Shown one piece after another: positions 54,537-63,497 of a stretch of DNA of 64,000 nt. Every line of letters begins with the position of its first letter. Position 1 is the stretch's first letter. The DNA comes from Agitococcus sp. (GTDB taxonomy: Bacteria; Pseudomonadota; Gammaproteobacteria; Pseudomonadales; Moraxellaceae). Where the stretch lies: positions 17,272 to 81,271 of the forward strand of contig JAUSLJ010000036.1 of NCBI GenBank assembly GCA_030646715.1, in the 5' to 3' direction. The notes beneath the pieces are model-generated. The model was not told the origin of the DNA and searched no databases. It saw only the letters and a program-made list of their open reading frames with translations. The translations under genes and the position numbers were made by a program.

Positions 54537-55811
54537 ATGACTGTTCGTCGCGTCGCTATTATTGGTGGTAACCGTATTCCTTTCGCCCGTTCTAACGGTG
54601 CTTACGCTAATGTCTCTAACGGAGATATGTTGACAGCCGCGTTAAACGGTTTGGTTGAGCGTTACAGTTTACAAGGTTTACGCATTGGTGAGGTAGTTGC
54701 AGGTGCAGTATTAAAGCACAGCCGTGACTTTAACTTAACGCGTGAATGTGTGTTAAGCACCAAACTCGCACCAGAAACCTCAGCGTATGATATTCAACAA
54801 GCCTGTGGTACTGGTTTAGAAGCCGCCATTCTTGTCGCTAACAAAATTGCGCTAGGTCAAATTGACAGTGGTATTGCGGGTGGTGTGGACACAACGAGTG
54901 ATGCGCCATTGGCCATTAACGATAGCTTGCGTAAAATTTTGCTCGAAATTAACCGCGCAAAAACAAATCAAGACCGTCTTAAAGCAGCGTTAAAAATTCG
55001 TCCAAAGCATTTAGCCCCAGAACAGCCTAAAAACGGTGAGCCACGCACAGGTATGGCTATGGGTGACCATGCAGCAGTAACCGCCTTAGAATGGAATATT
55101 GGTCGCGCAGAACAAGATCAATTGGCCTATAACAGCCATAAAAACATGGCTGCTGCTTATGATCGTGGTTTCTTTAATGATCTAGTCACGCCTTATCAGG
55201 GTTTAAGCCGTGATAACAATATGCGTAAAGACATTACTTTAGAAAAATTAGCCACCTTAAAAACCTGTTTTGGTAAAGGTGAAGGCGCAACCATGACCGC
55301 GGCTAATTCGACACCATTAACCGATGGCGCATCCGTTGTGTTATTGGCTTCTGAAGAATGGGCAAAAGAGCGCGGTTTACCAGTTCTAGCCTACTTAACC
55401 TTTAGCGAAGTCGCGGCGGTTGACTTTGTGCACAAAAAAGAAGGTTTGTTAATGGCACCAGCTTATGCCGTTCCACGTATGTTGGATCGTGCAGGTATCA
55501 AATTACAAGATTTTGACTTCTACGAAATCCATGAAGCGTTTGCGGCACAAGTGTTATCAACACTCAAAGCATGGGAAGATCCAAAATTCTGTAAAGAGCG
55601 TTTAGGCTTGAAAAAAGCACTAGGTAGCATCGACCGTAGCAAATTAAACATTAATGGTTCTTCGTTAGCGGCAGGTCATCCATTTGCTGCAACAGGTGGC
55701 CGTATCATTGCTACGCTTGCCAAAATGATTAATGAGAAGGGTTCAGGTCGTGGATTGATTTCTATCTGCGCCGCAGGTGGTCAAGGTGTAGTCGCCATTA
55801 TCGAAAAGTAA
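54537..55811 (+). CDS. Acetyl-CoA C-acyltransferase (thiolase, FadI-like)
   Basis: 424 residues from the ATG at 54537 with GGAGG before it. The thiolase set is complete: nucleophile Cys in QQACGTGLEAA near residue 86, His in NGSSLAAGHPFAATGGR near 376 and Cys in ICAAGGQGVVAI at the end. The long insertion and overall length fit FadI-type thiolases. It cleaves or forms 3-ketoacyl-CoA. It is divergent from the FabG-like gene across 284 bases and ends in a strong terminator. Confidence 0.9.
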   Translation: MTVRRVAIIGGNRIPFARSNGAYANVSNGDMLTAALNGLVERYSLQGLRIGEVVAGAVLKHSRDFNLTRECVLSTKLAPETSAYDIQQACGTGLEAAILVANKIALGQIDSGIAGGVDTTSDAPLAINDSLRKILLEINRAKTNQDRLKAALKIRPKHLAPEQPKNGEPRTGMAMGDHAAVTALEWNIGRAEQDQLAYNSHKNMAAAYDRGFFNDLVTPYQGLSRDNNMRKDITLEKLATLKTCFGKGEGATMTAANSTPLTDGASVVLLASEEWAKERGLPVLAYLTFSEVAAVDFVHKKEGLLMAPAYAVPRMLDRAGIKLQDFDFYEIHEAFAAQVLSTLKAWEDPKFCKERLGLKKALGSIDRSKLNINGSSLAAGHPFAATGGRIIATLAKMINEKGSGRGLISICAAGGQGVVAIIEK

Positions 55812-55819
55812 AGCCGTAG

Positions 55820-55837
55820 GCTGGGGTTAACCCCAGC
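55820..55837. repeat. 18-bp perfect palindrome
   Basis: GCTGGGGTTAACCCCAGC just after the thiolase stop; it may be a transcription-related hairpin or protein site. Confidence 0.6.
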
Positions 55838-55857
55838 AACCAACGTTGATACTTGTG

Positions 55858-55890
55858 AAGGCCGTCCCAAAAGGATGGCCTTTATTTTTA
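55858..55890 (+). terminator. Rho-independent terminator of the thiolase gene
   Basis: AAGGCCGTCC, loop CAAAA, GGATGGCCTT, then TATTTTTA; the stem has one G-T pair. Confidence 0.85.
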
Positions 55891-56076
55891 AGAGTTTTAA
55901 GCAGTTCTCCTTTTGACAATAAATCTGCTTGCTCTTATAACGATGGTCTACTATAACAAGGCATAAATCGTCGGTTTATGTCAATTAATGTCAACACAAA
56001 CTGCGTGAATCTTTAAAAGACAAAACGATTAAGTCATTCATTGTGTAGATTGTCGGTCAGAAAATAAGGACGTGAT

Positions 56077-57525
56077 ATGTTCAAAACATCTTCATCCACC
56101 CATGCAGAATTAATTTTGCTTTGGAATGATAACGACATCAATAAATCGATGCTGTACGACGATTTTGATGCGGTAGTCGGTGGTGTTGCCCCCATGCCCC
56201 TATATGCCAAACAAAAAAAAATGGGTGCTTATGTTCAAATAGATGACACCTTAACCGTTAAAGGGGTCGCACTATTTACCGTTAATTTTGATCGGGCAGG
56301 CTATCCCGAAAATGGCTGGAATGTTCCCTTAAGTCATCTTGTAGAGTTGGCTGGTTTAGGACCAGACCTAGGTAAAGGGCCTATTCGTTTAGCGTGCCGT
56401 AGCCAATGTCCCGTGTCATGGCATTCCACCAAGTTATGGGATCCTGTCATGCAAGGGGAAGACAGTACCTTTGCTCAAATTCAACGTGCCATTCCTGATG
56501 CTTGTAATCGATTAGGCATACGCAGAGCCAAGTCTTATACCTTTACCGAAACAGGAATACCTGTTTTAACCGAGGCGGCTCTACAGCCGTCAGCTTTCGC
56601 AGCACCATTGCCAGAATTAGAAGCCTCCGCTTTAGAACAAAAAATTCAGGATTTAACCTTACAATTAAATACCGTACTCACCGAAAAAGAAGAGACCATT
56701 AACTTACAGTCTTACGTTCATCAACAACAGTTAGACATTTTGCAAACGCAAAATATGAAGTTAATTGATCAACAAAAATCCTTAAAAAATCAATATGACA
56801 CCCAACAAGAACGTTTAGAAGCCTTAAGCGGTCAAGTTATTAGTTTGACAGGCATTGAGGATAGCCTGCGCCAAGAACGTAGTATTCACCAAAAGCAACT
56901 CCAAGAACTGCAACTTTCTTTAAGTGCTGCAGGTGCGCAACAACAACAAATTGCCAAACTTTTAGAAAACAAAGACCAAGAGTATCAAACACGTATTAGC
57001 CGACTAAAAACCGAACATCTCTTATCTTTGGATAAGCGTTTAGAAGAGGAAGCTTCCCGTTATCTCTTGAGTTTGAAGTCATTAAATGCCGAAATTAACG
57101 AAAAAGACGAGTCGATTAATGAACTAGATAAAGAAATAGAGGCATTAAAACACGCCCAAGCTCAACAGCAAGAATCAGGTGCAGACAGCTTTTTGTTAAA
57201 ACTCGAAAGTATCGGCATGAATTTTGTAGCATTCCATGCAGGTGTTGGTAATTTGTCTGTGCCTGTCAGTGAGTTGGTGAGCTATATTCAAAATCCAACG
57301 GCTTATGTGGCGATTAAATGCTTGGTCAGTGAGTCGCATTACAAACAGTGGTTACATCATTATGAAAACCCACGTTGTAGTGCCGACATTGGTGATGGCC
57401 AATGTTGTAACTCTCGACTTATTCGTACGGACTCGCCGAGTCGTTTTGTAGCGGGACAATCGGATAGATGTGTACGTCATCAAGGTGCAGACACCGCAAT
57501 TATCAATGTGCTGAAATTTAACTAA
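56077..57525 (+). CDS. Unrecognised coiled-coil protein with conserved N- and Cys-rich C-terminal domains
   Basis: 482 residues in three parts. Residues 1-170 form a compact domain with AELILLWNDNDINKS, GWNVPLSHLVELAG and RLACRSQCPVSWH segments. About 185-375 is a long coiled coil rich in Gln, Glu, Leu and Lys. The last 100 residues hold FVAFHAGVGNLSVPVSEL and a Cys cluster (RCSADIGDGQCC, SDRCVRH) that could bind zinc. The two end domains recall the same theme (GxGNLSVPVSEL versus GWNVPLSHL), as if duplicated. I do not know the function; scaffold or DNA-repair links would be guesses. It precedes the cNMP/rhodanese gene by 12 bases. Confidence 0.6.
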   Translation: MFKTSSSTHAELILLWNDNDINKSMLYDDFDAVVGGVAPMPLYAKQKKMGAYVQIDDTLTVKGVALFTVNFDRAGYPENGWNVPLSHLVELAGLGPDLGKGPIRLACRSQCPVSWHSTKLWDPVMQGEDSTFAQIQRAIPDACNRLGIRRAKSYTFTETGIPVLTEAALQPSAFAAPLPELEASALEQKIQDLTLQLNTVLTEKEETINLQSYVHQQQLDILQTQNMKLIDQQKSLKNQYDTQQERLEALSGQVISLTGIEDSLRQERSIHQKQLQELQLSLSAAGAQQQQIAKLLENKDQEYQTRISRLKTEHLLSLDKRLEEEASRYLLSLKSLNAEINEKDESINELDKEIEALKHAQAQQQESGADSFLLKLESIGMNFVAFHAGVGNLSVPVSELVSYIQNPTAYVAIKCLVSESHYKQWLHHYENPRCSADIGDGQCCNSRLIRTDSPSRFVAGQSDRCVRHQGADTAIINVLKFN

Positions 57526-57543
57526 TTACAGGCAGGTTTGAGC

Positions 57544-58629
57544 ATGGGCATAATGATGGCAACCGCGTTTAATGTGGACATTCTGCATAACTTTACGCCC
57601 TTAAATGCGCTATCTGGCCAGCGTTTAAAAGATGTGCTGTCAGGTTGTCATGTCGAATCTTTTGCGCCAGAAAGTACCATTTGTCATTATGGTGACAGTG
57701 ACGATAAAGCATTATTTTTGCTCAGTGGCCAAGTGATATTAACAGACCATCAAGGCCAAGAAACTCTACTTAGCGCACTTGACCCCGCCGCCAATCATGC
57801 CTTAACACCTCATAAACCACGCCAATTCACCATCAAAGCCTTTAAAACAGCGAATATCTTAGCCGTAGATCAACAACGGCTAAACGATGCATTATTATGG
57901 CAACAAAGCCTATCGAGCTTAGCAAAAACCTTATTTGCCAGCCTGCCAGAGACGACCGACAAAGATTGGCTGGTACGCCTATTGCAATCGCACATTTTTT
58001 ACCGATTACCGCCCACCAATATTTTAGAGTTGCTCAACGTTTTAACGGAAGTAAAAGTAGTAAAAGGCCAAACGATCATTCGAACAGGGGAAGAAGCAGA
58101 TTGTTGTTACTTCATCAAAGAAGGGCGAGTGGAAGTCCGCCAAAAAATTGCAGGTGAAATGCTCACCGTCGCCTATTTAAGTAAAGGTGATTTTTTTGGT
58201 GAAGAAGGCCTATTAAAAGACGCCCCTCGCAATGCCGATATCACGCTGCTAGATGACGGCATCTTAATGAAATTAGTCAAAAAAGATTTTGACCGACTCC
58301 TCAAATCCCCCAGTTTACAAACCATGAGTTGTGCCTTAGCTATCCCACAAATTCAGTCCGAAGAAGCCGTTTGGCTTGATGTTCGCTTAGCCGAAGAGTA
58401 TCGCCTCATTCATCTAAAACAGGCATTACATCTCGCCTTACCCGACATTCGACTAAAAGCACGACAGTTAGCACTTAATAAACATTACATTATTTGCTGT
58501 GATAACGGCCAGCGCAGCGCAGCGGCTGCCTTTTTATTAGGAATTCAGGGTTATAATACGACAATATTAGCGGGAGGCTTATGGTCTCTAACCGCACAGG
58601 AAAGAGCGCAGTATTTGGAATCGGCATGA
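57544..58629 (+). CDS. Double cyclic-nucleotide-binding protein fused to rhodanese
   Basis: 361 residues. Two cNMP-binding-like domains in tandem: the first (about 20-120) is degenerate and lacks the phosphate-binding arginine motif. The second (about 150-260) has EADCCYFIKEGRVEV and the phosphate cassette GDFFGEEGLLKDAPRNADI with Glu and Arg in place. The C-terminal rhodanese (about 265-358) has active-site loop CDNGQRS with Cys in position. A sensor that links cAMP-like signals to sulfur or thiol chemistry is possible but unproven. The ATG at 57544 is preferred to the TTG at 57538. Its stop overlaps the nadK start. Confidence 0.8.
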   Translation: MGIMMATAFNVDILHNFTPLNALSGQRLKDVLSGCHVESFAPESTICHYGDSDDKALFLLSGQVILTDHQGQETLLSALDPAANHALTPHKPRQFTIKAFKTANILAVDQQRLNDALLWQQSLSSLAKTLFASLPETTDKDWLVRLLQSHIFYRLPPTNILELLNVLTEVKVVKGQTIIRTGEEADCCYFIKEGRVEVRQKIAGEMLTVAYLSKGDFFGEEGLLKDAPRNADITLLDDGILMKLVKKDFDRLLKSPSLQTMSCALAIPQIQSEEAVWLDVRLAEEYRLIHLKQALHLALPDIRLKARQLALNKHYIICCDNGQRSAAAAFLLGIQGYNTTILAGGLWSLTAQERAQYLESA

Positions 58630-59519
58630 CAAAAGATAGTTTTCGTAATATTGGTCTCATCGGTCGCCCTGACCGAGCATCGGTAGTAGATACCCTTAAC
58701 CTCTTAGAGCAGTATCTATTACAAGAAGGTTTAACAGTTATTTATGATGAAGGCACTGCCACACTGATGCAGCGCGAAGGCTTACAAGTCTGTTCCCGTG
58801 CGTTATTAGGTGAAGTCTGTGACTTAGTCATCGTTGTCGGCGGTGATGGATCGTTACTCCATGCTGCTCGTGCATTGGCGCGATATAAAACCCCCGTCTT
58901 AGGTGTCAATCGAGGCCGCCTCGGCTTCTTAACCGACATCTCACCCGATGAAGTCATCACCAAAGTCGCCTCTGTTCTTCACGGTGATTACAGTATCGAC
59001 TATCGTTTTTTACTCAGTTTAGAAGTTCGATCCAACGGTAATCCTGTCGGTGAAGCTCTTGCTCTCAATGACGTCGTGTTACACGCTGGTAAATCTGTAC
59101 ACATGCTAGAGTTTGAATTGTATATCGAAGGCCAATTCGTTTATCGCCAACGCTCCGACGGATTGATTGTCGCTACGCCCACAGGCTCAACGGCTTACGC
59201 GCTTTCAGGCGGAGGGCCAATCATGCACCCTAAACTAGATGCCATCGTTCTTGTACCGATGCACCCACATACGCTATCTAGCCGTCCAATCGTCGTCGAT
59301 GGTGATAGTGAAATTAAAATCCGCATTACTGAAACGACTTTGCGCCCATTAGTCAGTCCTGATGGTCACACAGGTATTAGTTTGAACGCAGGTGATTGGG
59401 TCTATATCAAAAAACATCCCTTTAAATTAAAATTAATCCATCCCCCAGGTTATGACTTCTATGCCGCTTGTCGCACAAAATTGGGCTGGGGCAGTAATCC
59501 CATTAAAGGTGATGAATAA
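58626..59519 (+). CDS. nadK: NAD kinase
   Basis: 297 residues from the ATG at 58626, which overlaps the preceding stop as ATGA. GGDG motif VGGDGSLLHAAR near residue 72 and NRGRLGFLTDI near 95 are the NAD-binding signatures; TPTGSTAYALSGGGPI follows. It phosphorylates NAD to NADP. Tight coupling to the cNMP/rhodanese protein is unusual and is noted in the findings. Confidence 0.95.
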   Translation: MTKDSFRNIGLIGRPDRASVVDTLNLLEQYLLQEGLTVIYDEGTATLMQREGLQVCSRALLGEVCDLVIVVGGDGSLLHAARALARYKTPVLGVNRGRLGFLTDISPDEVITKVASVLHGDYSIDYRFLLSLEVRSNGNPVGEALALNDVVLHAGKSVHMLEFELYIEGQFVYRQRSDGLIVATPTGSTAYALSGGGPIMHPKLDAIVLVPMHPHTLSSRPIVVDGDSEIKIRITETTLRPLVSPDGHTGISLNAGDWVYIKKHPFKLKLIHPPGYDFYAACRTKLGWGSNPIKGDE

Positions 59520-59786
59520 ATGAATGAACAGATTTTAGCTGCATTAAATCCCGATGTCGTTGCCAATTTAAAGCGCGCGATTGAATTAGGTAAATGGCCT
59601 GATGGTCGCCGTCTTAGTGATGAACAAAAACAAACGTGCCTTCATGCTGTTTTAGTGTGGGAAACAACCCATCTTCCTGAAGAGGAACGCACGGGATATA
59701 TTCATAAACCCAAAAAAGAAGGAGAGAGCTGCGATAGCCCCCACGATCATGCCCATCAAGAACAAGCCGTAAAGTTTTTACATTGA
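59520..59786 (+). CDS. DUF1315 (YeaC-like) protein
   Basis: 88 residues starting directly after the nadK stop. LKRAIELGKWPDGRRLSDEQKQTCLHAV and YIHKPKK are typical of DUF1315, a small gammaproteobacterial family of unknown function. The His-rich end (HDHAHQEQ) may bind metal. Convergent with the integron integrase. Confidence 0.85.
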   Translation: MNEQILAALNPDVVANLKRAIELGKWPDGRRLSDEQKQTCLHAVLVWETTHLPEEERTGYIHKPKKEGESCDSPHDHAHQEQAVKFLH

Positions 59787-59792
59787 GCTAAA

Positions 59793-60773
59793 CTAGCGGT
59801 CAAGTGGACTGATTACTCCTTTACCACCTTTATTCAACACATGGGTATAAATCATTGTCGTAGCCACATCTTTATGTCCTAGCAACTCTTGAATAGTTCG
59901 AATATCACAACCCGACTCTAACAAATGCGTCGCAAAGGAGTGGCGCAACGTGTGCGGAGTCGCTAACTTGCCTATATCGGCCAAAACTACCGCTTTTTTC
60001 ATCGCCCGTTGTAACAGTTTTTCATCCACATGATGCCGCCGCTCCGTACCTGAGCGAGGGTCGATTGAAAAGCTACCCGAAGGAAAAACATATTGCCACG
60101 CCCATTCCGTAGAAGCATTTTTATATTTATGCTCTAAAGCATAAGGTAAATAGACCGCCGCTTTATTGGCAAGAGTATCATGCTGAAATAGTTTTTTTCG
60201 TTTAACTAAATGTGCCTGCAAAATCACCGTTAAAGATTGTGGCAACATGGTCACTCGATCTTTTGCCCCTTTACCACTCCGAACTACTATCTCTTTTCTT
60301 TCAAAATCAATATCTTTCACACGTAATCGCACACACTCCATCAACCGCATACCCGTACCATACAACAGATTTGCCATAAGCCCATAAGTACCCGACATAC
60401 GATCTAAGACCATCCGTACTTCTTGACGCGTCAAAACTACAGGCAAACGTTGAGGGCGTTTAGCACGCACAATGCCACTAAGGGAAGGAATATTAATCCG
60501 TAATACTTCTTTATATAAAAATAATAATGCAGCAAGTGCTTGATTTTGTGTTGATGCCGAAACGTTCTCTTCCACAGCTAAATACGTCAAGTAAGCTTCA
60601 ACTTCCTCATAACCCATTTGACTTGGATGTTTTTTATTGTGAAAAAGAATAAAACGTTTAACCCATTGCACGTATTGTGTTTCGGTACGAATACTATATT
60701 TTTTTGCCCGAATACGATCACTGACCTGTTCTAACAGTTTTTTAGGCGGATTAGGTGTGTTTGTTATCAACAT
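59793..60773 (-). CDS. intI: Integron integrase IntI
   Basis: 326 residues, a tyrosine recombinase. The catalytic set is visible: Arg in [12 protein letters not shown] near residue 141, [12 protein letters not shown] (His-x2-Arg) near 277, [14 protein letters not shown] with the later His and Tyr near 302-311. Between Lys-containing beta strands and box II lies the extra segment [18 protein letters not shown] ... [11 protein letters not shown], the patch specific to integron integrases that holds the extrahelical bases of attC. This separates it from XerC/D. It faces away from the cassettes, as is usual. Expected action: attI x attC insertion and attC x attC excision. Confidence 0.95.
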   Translation of the reverse strand: MLITNTPNPPKKLLEQVSDRIRAKKYSIRTETQYVQWVKRFILFHNKKHPSQMGYEEVEAYLTYLAVEENVSASTQNQALAALLFLYKEVLRINIPSLSGIVRAKRPQRLPVVLTRQEVRMVLDRMSGTYGLMANLLYGTGMRLMECVRLRVKDIDFERKEIVVRSGKGAKDRVTMLPQSLTVILQAHLVKRKKLFQHDTLANKAAVYLPYALEHKYKNASTEWAWQYVFPSGSFSIDPRSGTERRHHVDEKLLQRAMKKAVVLADIGKLATPHTLRHSFATHLLESGCDIRTIQELLGHKDVATTMIYTHVLNKGGKGVISPLDR

Positions 60774-61023
60774 AAGGGTGTATATCCATATATAAACTGA
60801 TTGTAATCAGTAAGTTAATTCACTATAAAATATGATATACACCGTTTGCTAAATTTAATAGACACCTAAAGAAAAATTGTTAGGAATGTTGCGCTTTTAT
60901 GTTTTTGGTGAAGGTGGCATGAAAAAATCAATGTCTGTAAATTCAATTGGATATGATGAAAATTATGTGATATACAGCTAATTTGAGTTAACTAGATAGC
61001 TGGTACAGGTGTCTAATACTAAG
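60774..61023 (+). other. attI region of the integron
   Basis: 250 bases between intI and the first cassette. The junction is GTTAGGG at 61023-61029, with crossover expected after its G. The stretch holds the intI promoter and probably the cassette promoter. Symmetric elements present: GGTGTATAT and ATATACACC arms (about 60776 and 60834) and the palindrome ACTGATTGTAATCAGT at 60796-60811. Direct integrase-binding repeats could not be assigned. Confidence 0.6.
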
Positions 61024-61640
61024 TTAGGGTTTGATTTTGGATAAAATAATTTATATATTGCTAATTTTAATAATTACTATGTTTGGTTTGCGTAGCATAT
61101 CCGATTTAGTTATAAACGTTCCCGAATATGACTCTTTAGACTTGTTAAAAGGTCGTTTAACTTATCAAGGAGATTGCAAAGGTAGAAGTCCATATTTATA
61201 TATACCATTTACTGTAAACGTTGATGGAAGTGATAAATCTATTTCTGTTCCGTGCACAACAGAATTACAATTACTAAAAAATAAAACCGATATATTCGTA
61301 GAAATACGTAGTAAACAATTTTCACCGTATCTTATTTTTCCTCCTGAAATGAAGGTTTGGAGTGTCAGGGCTAATGGCTCTGAAGTTTATAGTTATGATG
61401 AGAACGTAAAGAGACATAAAAATTTAAAGTCATTTAATATAATTTTTTTGTTTGTATGTGTAGTAATGTGGATATTTCTTTTTAGAGCTATAGTACCCAA
61501 AAAGGCTGCTTCAAGTGAATAACCCTAACTTTTGCGTCAAGTGCGACAAGCACCCAGCCGATTATTGTGATATTTTTGAATTCAGTGATTACTGAGTTTT
61601 TGTTTATTTTGTTGTGGGCGCTTGCGCCTTACGCGAGTAG
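61024..61640 (+). mobile_element. Integron gene cassette 1
   Basis: The cassette begins TTAGGG after the attI crossover and ends at the G of the R' box of attC1 (61640). It contains one ORF that starts 2 bases after the box and an attC directly after the stop codon. Size 617 bases, typical. Confidence 0.8.
61031..61522 (+). CDS. Cassette 1 protein: two-TM membrane protein of unknown function
   Basis: 163 residues from a TTG, the first possible start after the cassette boundary; later ATGs would cut the first membrane segment. The protein has an N-terminal membrane segment (IIYILLILIITMFGL), a soluble domain of about 100 residues with two Cys (GDCKG, VPCTTE) that may form a disulfide in the periplasm, and a C-terminal segment (FNIIFLFVCVVMWIFLF). 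Function unknown, as for most cassette proteins. The stop lies directly before the R'' box. Confidence 0.65.
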   Translation: MILDKIIYILLILIITMFGLRSISDLVINVPEYDSLDLLKGRLTYQGDCKGRSPYLYIPFTVNVDGSDKSISVPCTTELQLLKNKTDIFVEIRSKQFSPYLIFPPEMKVWSVRANGSEVYSYDENVKRHKNLKSFNIIFLFVCVVMWIFLFRAIVPKKAASSE

Positions 61641-61646
61641 TTATAC
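61523..61646 (+). other. attC1 recombination site
   Basis: R'' CCCTAAC (61523-61529) is the exact complement of the GTTAGGG at the start of this cassette. L'' GCGTCAAGTGCGACAAGC (61534-61551) pairs with GCTTGCGCCTTACGC (61620-61634) with unpaired bases typical of attC extrahelical bases. R' is GTTATAC (61640-61646). Total 124 bases, with a variable AT-rich end structure in between. Confidence 0.8.
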
Positions 61647-61724
61647 ACACATCGCTTAAATCTAATAGAACCCTCCGATTGTTTCAAGCCCTGATAATAC
61701 CCTTGATTAAAATAAAGGCTGTTT

Positions 61725-61967
61725 TTAGCCCATATCAGGCAAAATAAAACTGTTTCTAGTGGTCGAATATAAAAAACCATCGGCAGCCATCTGGATTAAA
61801 TCATCTTTTGGTATTTTCATTTCATTAACCAGTTTTTCGATTAATTCGTCTGTGAGAGGTAATAAATCATTTTCTGATTTTGGACTTAAAAGATAATCAA
61901 AGAAGGATGATGAGTCGCTTAATTTAATATCTTTTTTATTACGTTTACGCCGTGATGCTTCGCCCAT
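61725..61967 (-). CDS. Unrecognised 80-residue protein in cassette 2
   Basis: 80 residues with a basic N-terminus (MGEASRRKRNKKD) and acidic helices (TDELIEKLVNEMKIPKDDLIQ). It may be nucleic-acid binding or a small regulator. No family recognised. It is read against the usual cassette direction, like the Rep gene further on. Confidence 0.45.
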   Translation of the reverse strand: MGEASRRKRNKKDIKLSDSSSFFDYLLSPKSENDLLPLTDELIEKLVNEMKIPKDDLIQMAADGFLYSTTRNSFILPDMG

Positions 61968-62070
61968 ATAAAACCCGTAAAATTTAAAATGTTAAAGATA
62001 AAATGTAATAGTTTTCATATTACAGTTGATAGTTTACATATCGCATTTAGACACGACGTAGATTGTCGCT

Positions 62071-62089
62071 TTGTCTCATTTTGAGACAA
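62071..62089. repeat. 19-base palindrome in cassette 2
   Basis: TTGTCTCA TTT TGAGACAA, perfect arms of eight bases. Confidence 0.7.
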
Positions 62090-62346
62090 GAGTCCACCAG
62101 ATCTAAACGCTTTTTCGTCGTAGTTTCCTCCTCCTTTGAATCGTTTCGATAATGGAATTTAAGCCTCGTTTCACTCGCAGCACTTAGAAGCGGTTGATAG
62201 TAGGCGGAGCTAAGGGGAAGCCTTAACACTGGCTATGGCCGCAACGATAGCAGCCCCACAGCGTTTAACCTCGTCCGACTCGCTTCGCTCACTTCCTCAG
62301 TTAATCGCCCAAATTACCCCTTAAACCGTGAATCGGAGACGATGAA

Positions 62347-62357
62347 GGACATAGACT
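62347..62357 (+). repeat. Left 11-bp inverted repeat flanking rep
   Basis: GGACATAGACT; its exact complement is at 63565-63575 on the other side of the rep gene, about 1.2 kb away. Confidence 0.6.
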
Positions 62358-62378
62358 TAAGCCTCGCTTCGCTCGTTA

Positions 62379-63497
62379 TTAAAAGAAGGGATTGAAGAAC
62401 ATGGGGGAAAGTATCTTGTCACGCAGTCGCCACGCCCAACGAGTACCAAACAAGGACGGCATTTGTTCATAAGTGAACGGCTCAAGAGGCAAAAGACCGC
62501 CAGCAATGGCTTGTTGATAGTGCCTAAAGTATAAATTATCTAAAAAGAGCTTACAGCGAAGCCGCCACTCATGAGAACGACCCCCAACGAAGGACAACCG
62601 AGAGCCGCACACACGGGAATTTTTACTATATGAAACCAACCGCGCGCCCTTGTCATCCTGCCGACGATACGAGAAACCCTTGCTAATGTATTTAGCCACA
62701 TAGGACGCGAGAGCCTCACCCGTTTTTTTGACAGGGAGTAACTCAGACCGCCCGAACCCGTAACGCTTGGCCGTATTGCGCCAGAACGCCCATTCTGAAC
62801 GGAGCGCAGGAGAAGCGGACTTATAATCCCGTTTAGCAATGGCTGCGAAATCGACACCACGACGAATATCTTGTTTAGAAACAACGACTAGGTGAAAATG
62901 CCAACGCCCCGACTTTTGACGCTCAGAAACGCGCACCCATTGAGAATAACGGACGTTTAGTACGTTTGTGGCTAAAGAATTGAACCGTTTACAAGCCTCT
63001 TTATGGCACTGGACATCATCGGCAAAGGTGAGCGTTAAAAAGCCGATATGGTTAATACCGTACTTTTCACACATGGCATGGATGTTTGTTTTGACGATAA
63101 AACCCGCTTTACGAACCCATGAAGGAATAGGAACAGGGACAACAGGAACGGGAGAACCGACCGCCGCTTTATCCTCACAAGAGCCGCTTATTGAGTTGTT
63201 TATTAATAGACAAGGAAGGGGGGCTTCGCCCCGATTCAAGGCAACCTCTCCGCGCAGGGGCGCGGAGGCCTCTCCTTGATTCTGGACATTGCCTCCCTTA
63301 ATTGGACTTAAACAAACGACAGAACTAGACCCGCTTGAATGGGTAAGCTCGTTAATAGATAGAGTCGATTTTTGAACAAGCGGACGCAACAGGGAGCAGT
63401 CAGAACGAGTTAAGGTACTGTCAGCCAGTTGGCGCGAGATTTCACGGGGAGATAGTTTTAAGGCCACTTCAGCCGCCTTGCAGAAGCAAGACAGCAA
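62379..63497 (-). CDS. HUH-type rolling-circle replication initiator (Rep)
   Basis: Up to 372 residues from a TTG at 63497. Rolling-circle motifs occur in order: motif 1 FLTLTFADD near residue 154, motif 2 HFHLVV (H-F-H, metal-binding) near 200 and motif 3 YVAKYISKG, with the presumed nucleophile Tyr and Lys, near 267. A C-terminal basic region rich in Arg and Trp follows. The N-terminal 120 residues are low in complexity. Such proteins nick an origin and prime rolling-circle replication of small plasmids or filamentous and micro-type phages. The start is uncertain. No capsid, mobilisation or partition gene is seen. Confidence 0.8.
   Translation of the reverse strand: MLSCFCKAAEVALKLSPREISRQLADSTLTRSDCSLLRPLVQKSTLSINELTHSSGSSSVVCLSPIKGGNVQNQGEASAPLRGEVALNRGEAPLPCLLINNSISGSCEDKAAVGSPVPVVPVPIPSWVRKAGFIVKTNIHAMCEKYGINHIGFLTLTFADDVQCHKEACKRFNSLATNVLNVRYSQWVRVSERQKSGRWHFHLVVVSKQDIRRGVDFAAIAKRDYKSASPALRSEWAFWRNTAKRYGFGRSELLPVKKTGEALASYVAKYISKGFSYRRQDDKGARLVSYSKNSRVCGSRLSFVGGRSHEWRLRCKLFLDNLYFRHYQQAIAGGLLPLEPFTYEQMPSLFGTRWAWRLRDKILSPMFFNPFF

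Larger units (their letters stand above)
61968..62378. other. Non-coding stretch between the two genes of cassette 2
   Basis: 411 bases. They hold the perfect hairpin TTGTCTCA TTT TGAGACAA at 62071-62089, three CCTCGYTTCRCTCG-like short repeats (about 62162, 62270 and 62361), and the left copy of the 11-bp inverted repeat at 62347-62357. Such density of small repeats would suit a replication origin or a leftover of the Rep element. Confidence 0.5.

Noticed and set aside
60774..61023. LexA box controlling intI
   Set aside because: No CTGT-N8-ACAG was found; only partial TATATACA-like matches and other palindromes.
62968..63279. 103-codon plus-strand ORF opposite rep
   Set aside because: Antisense to the rep coding region; the Rep frame has the motifs.
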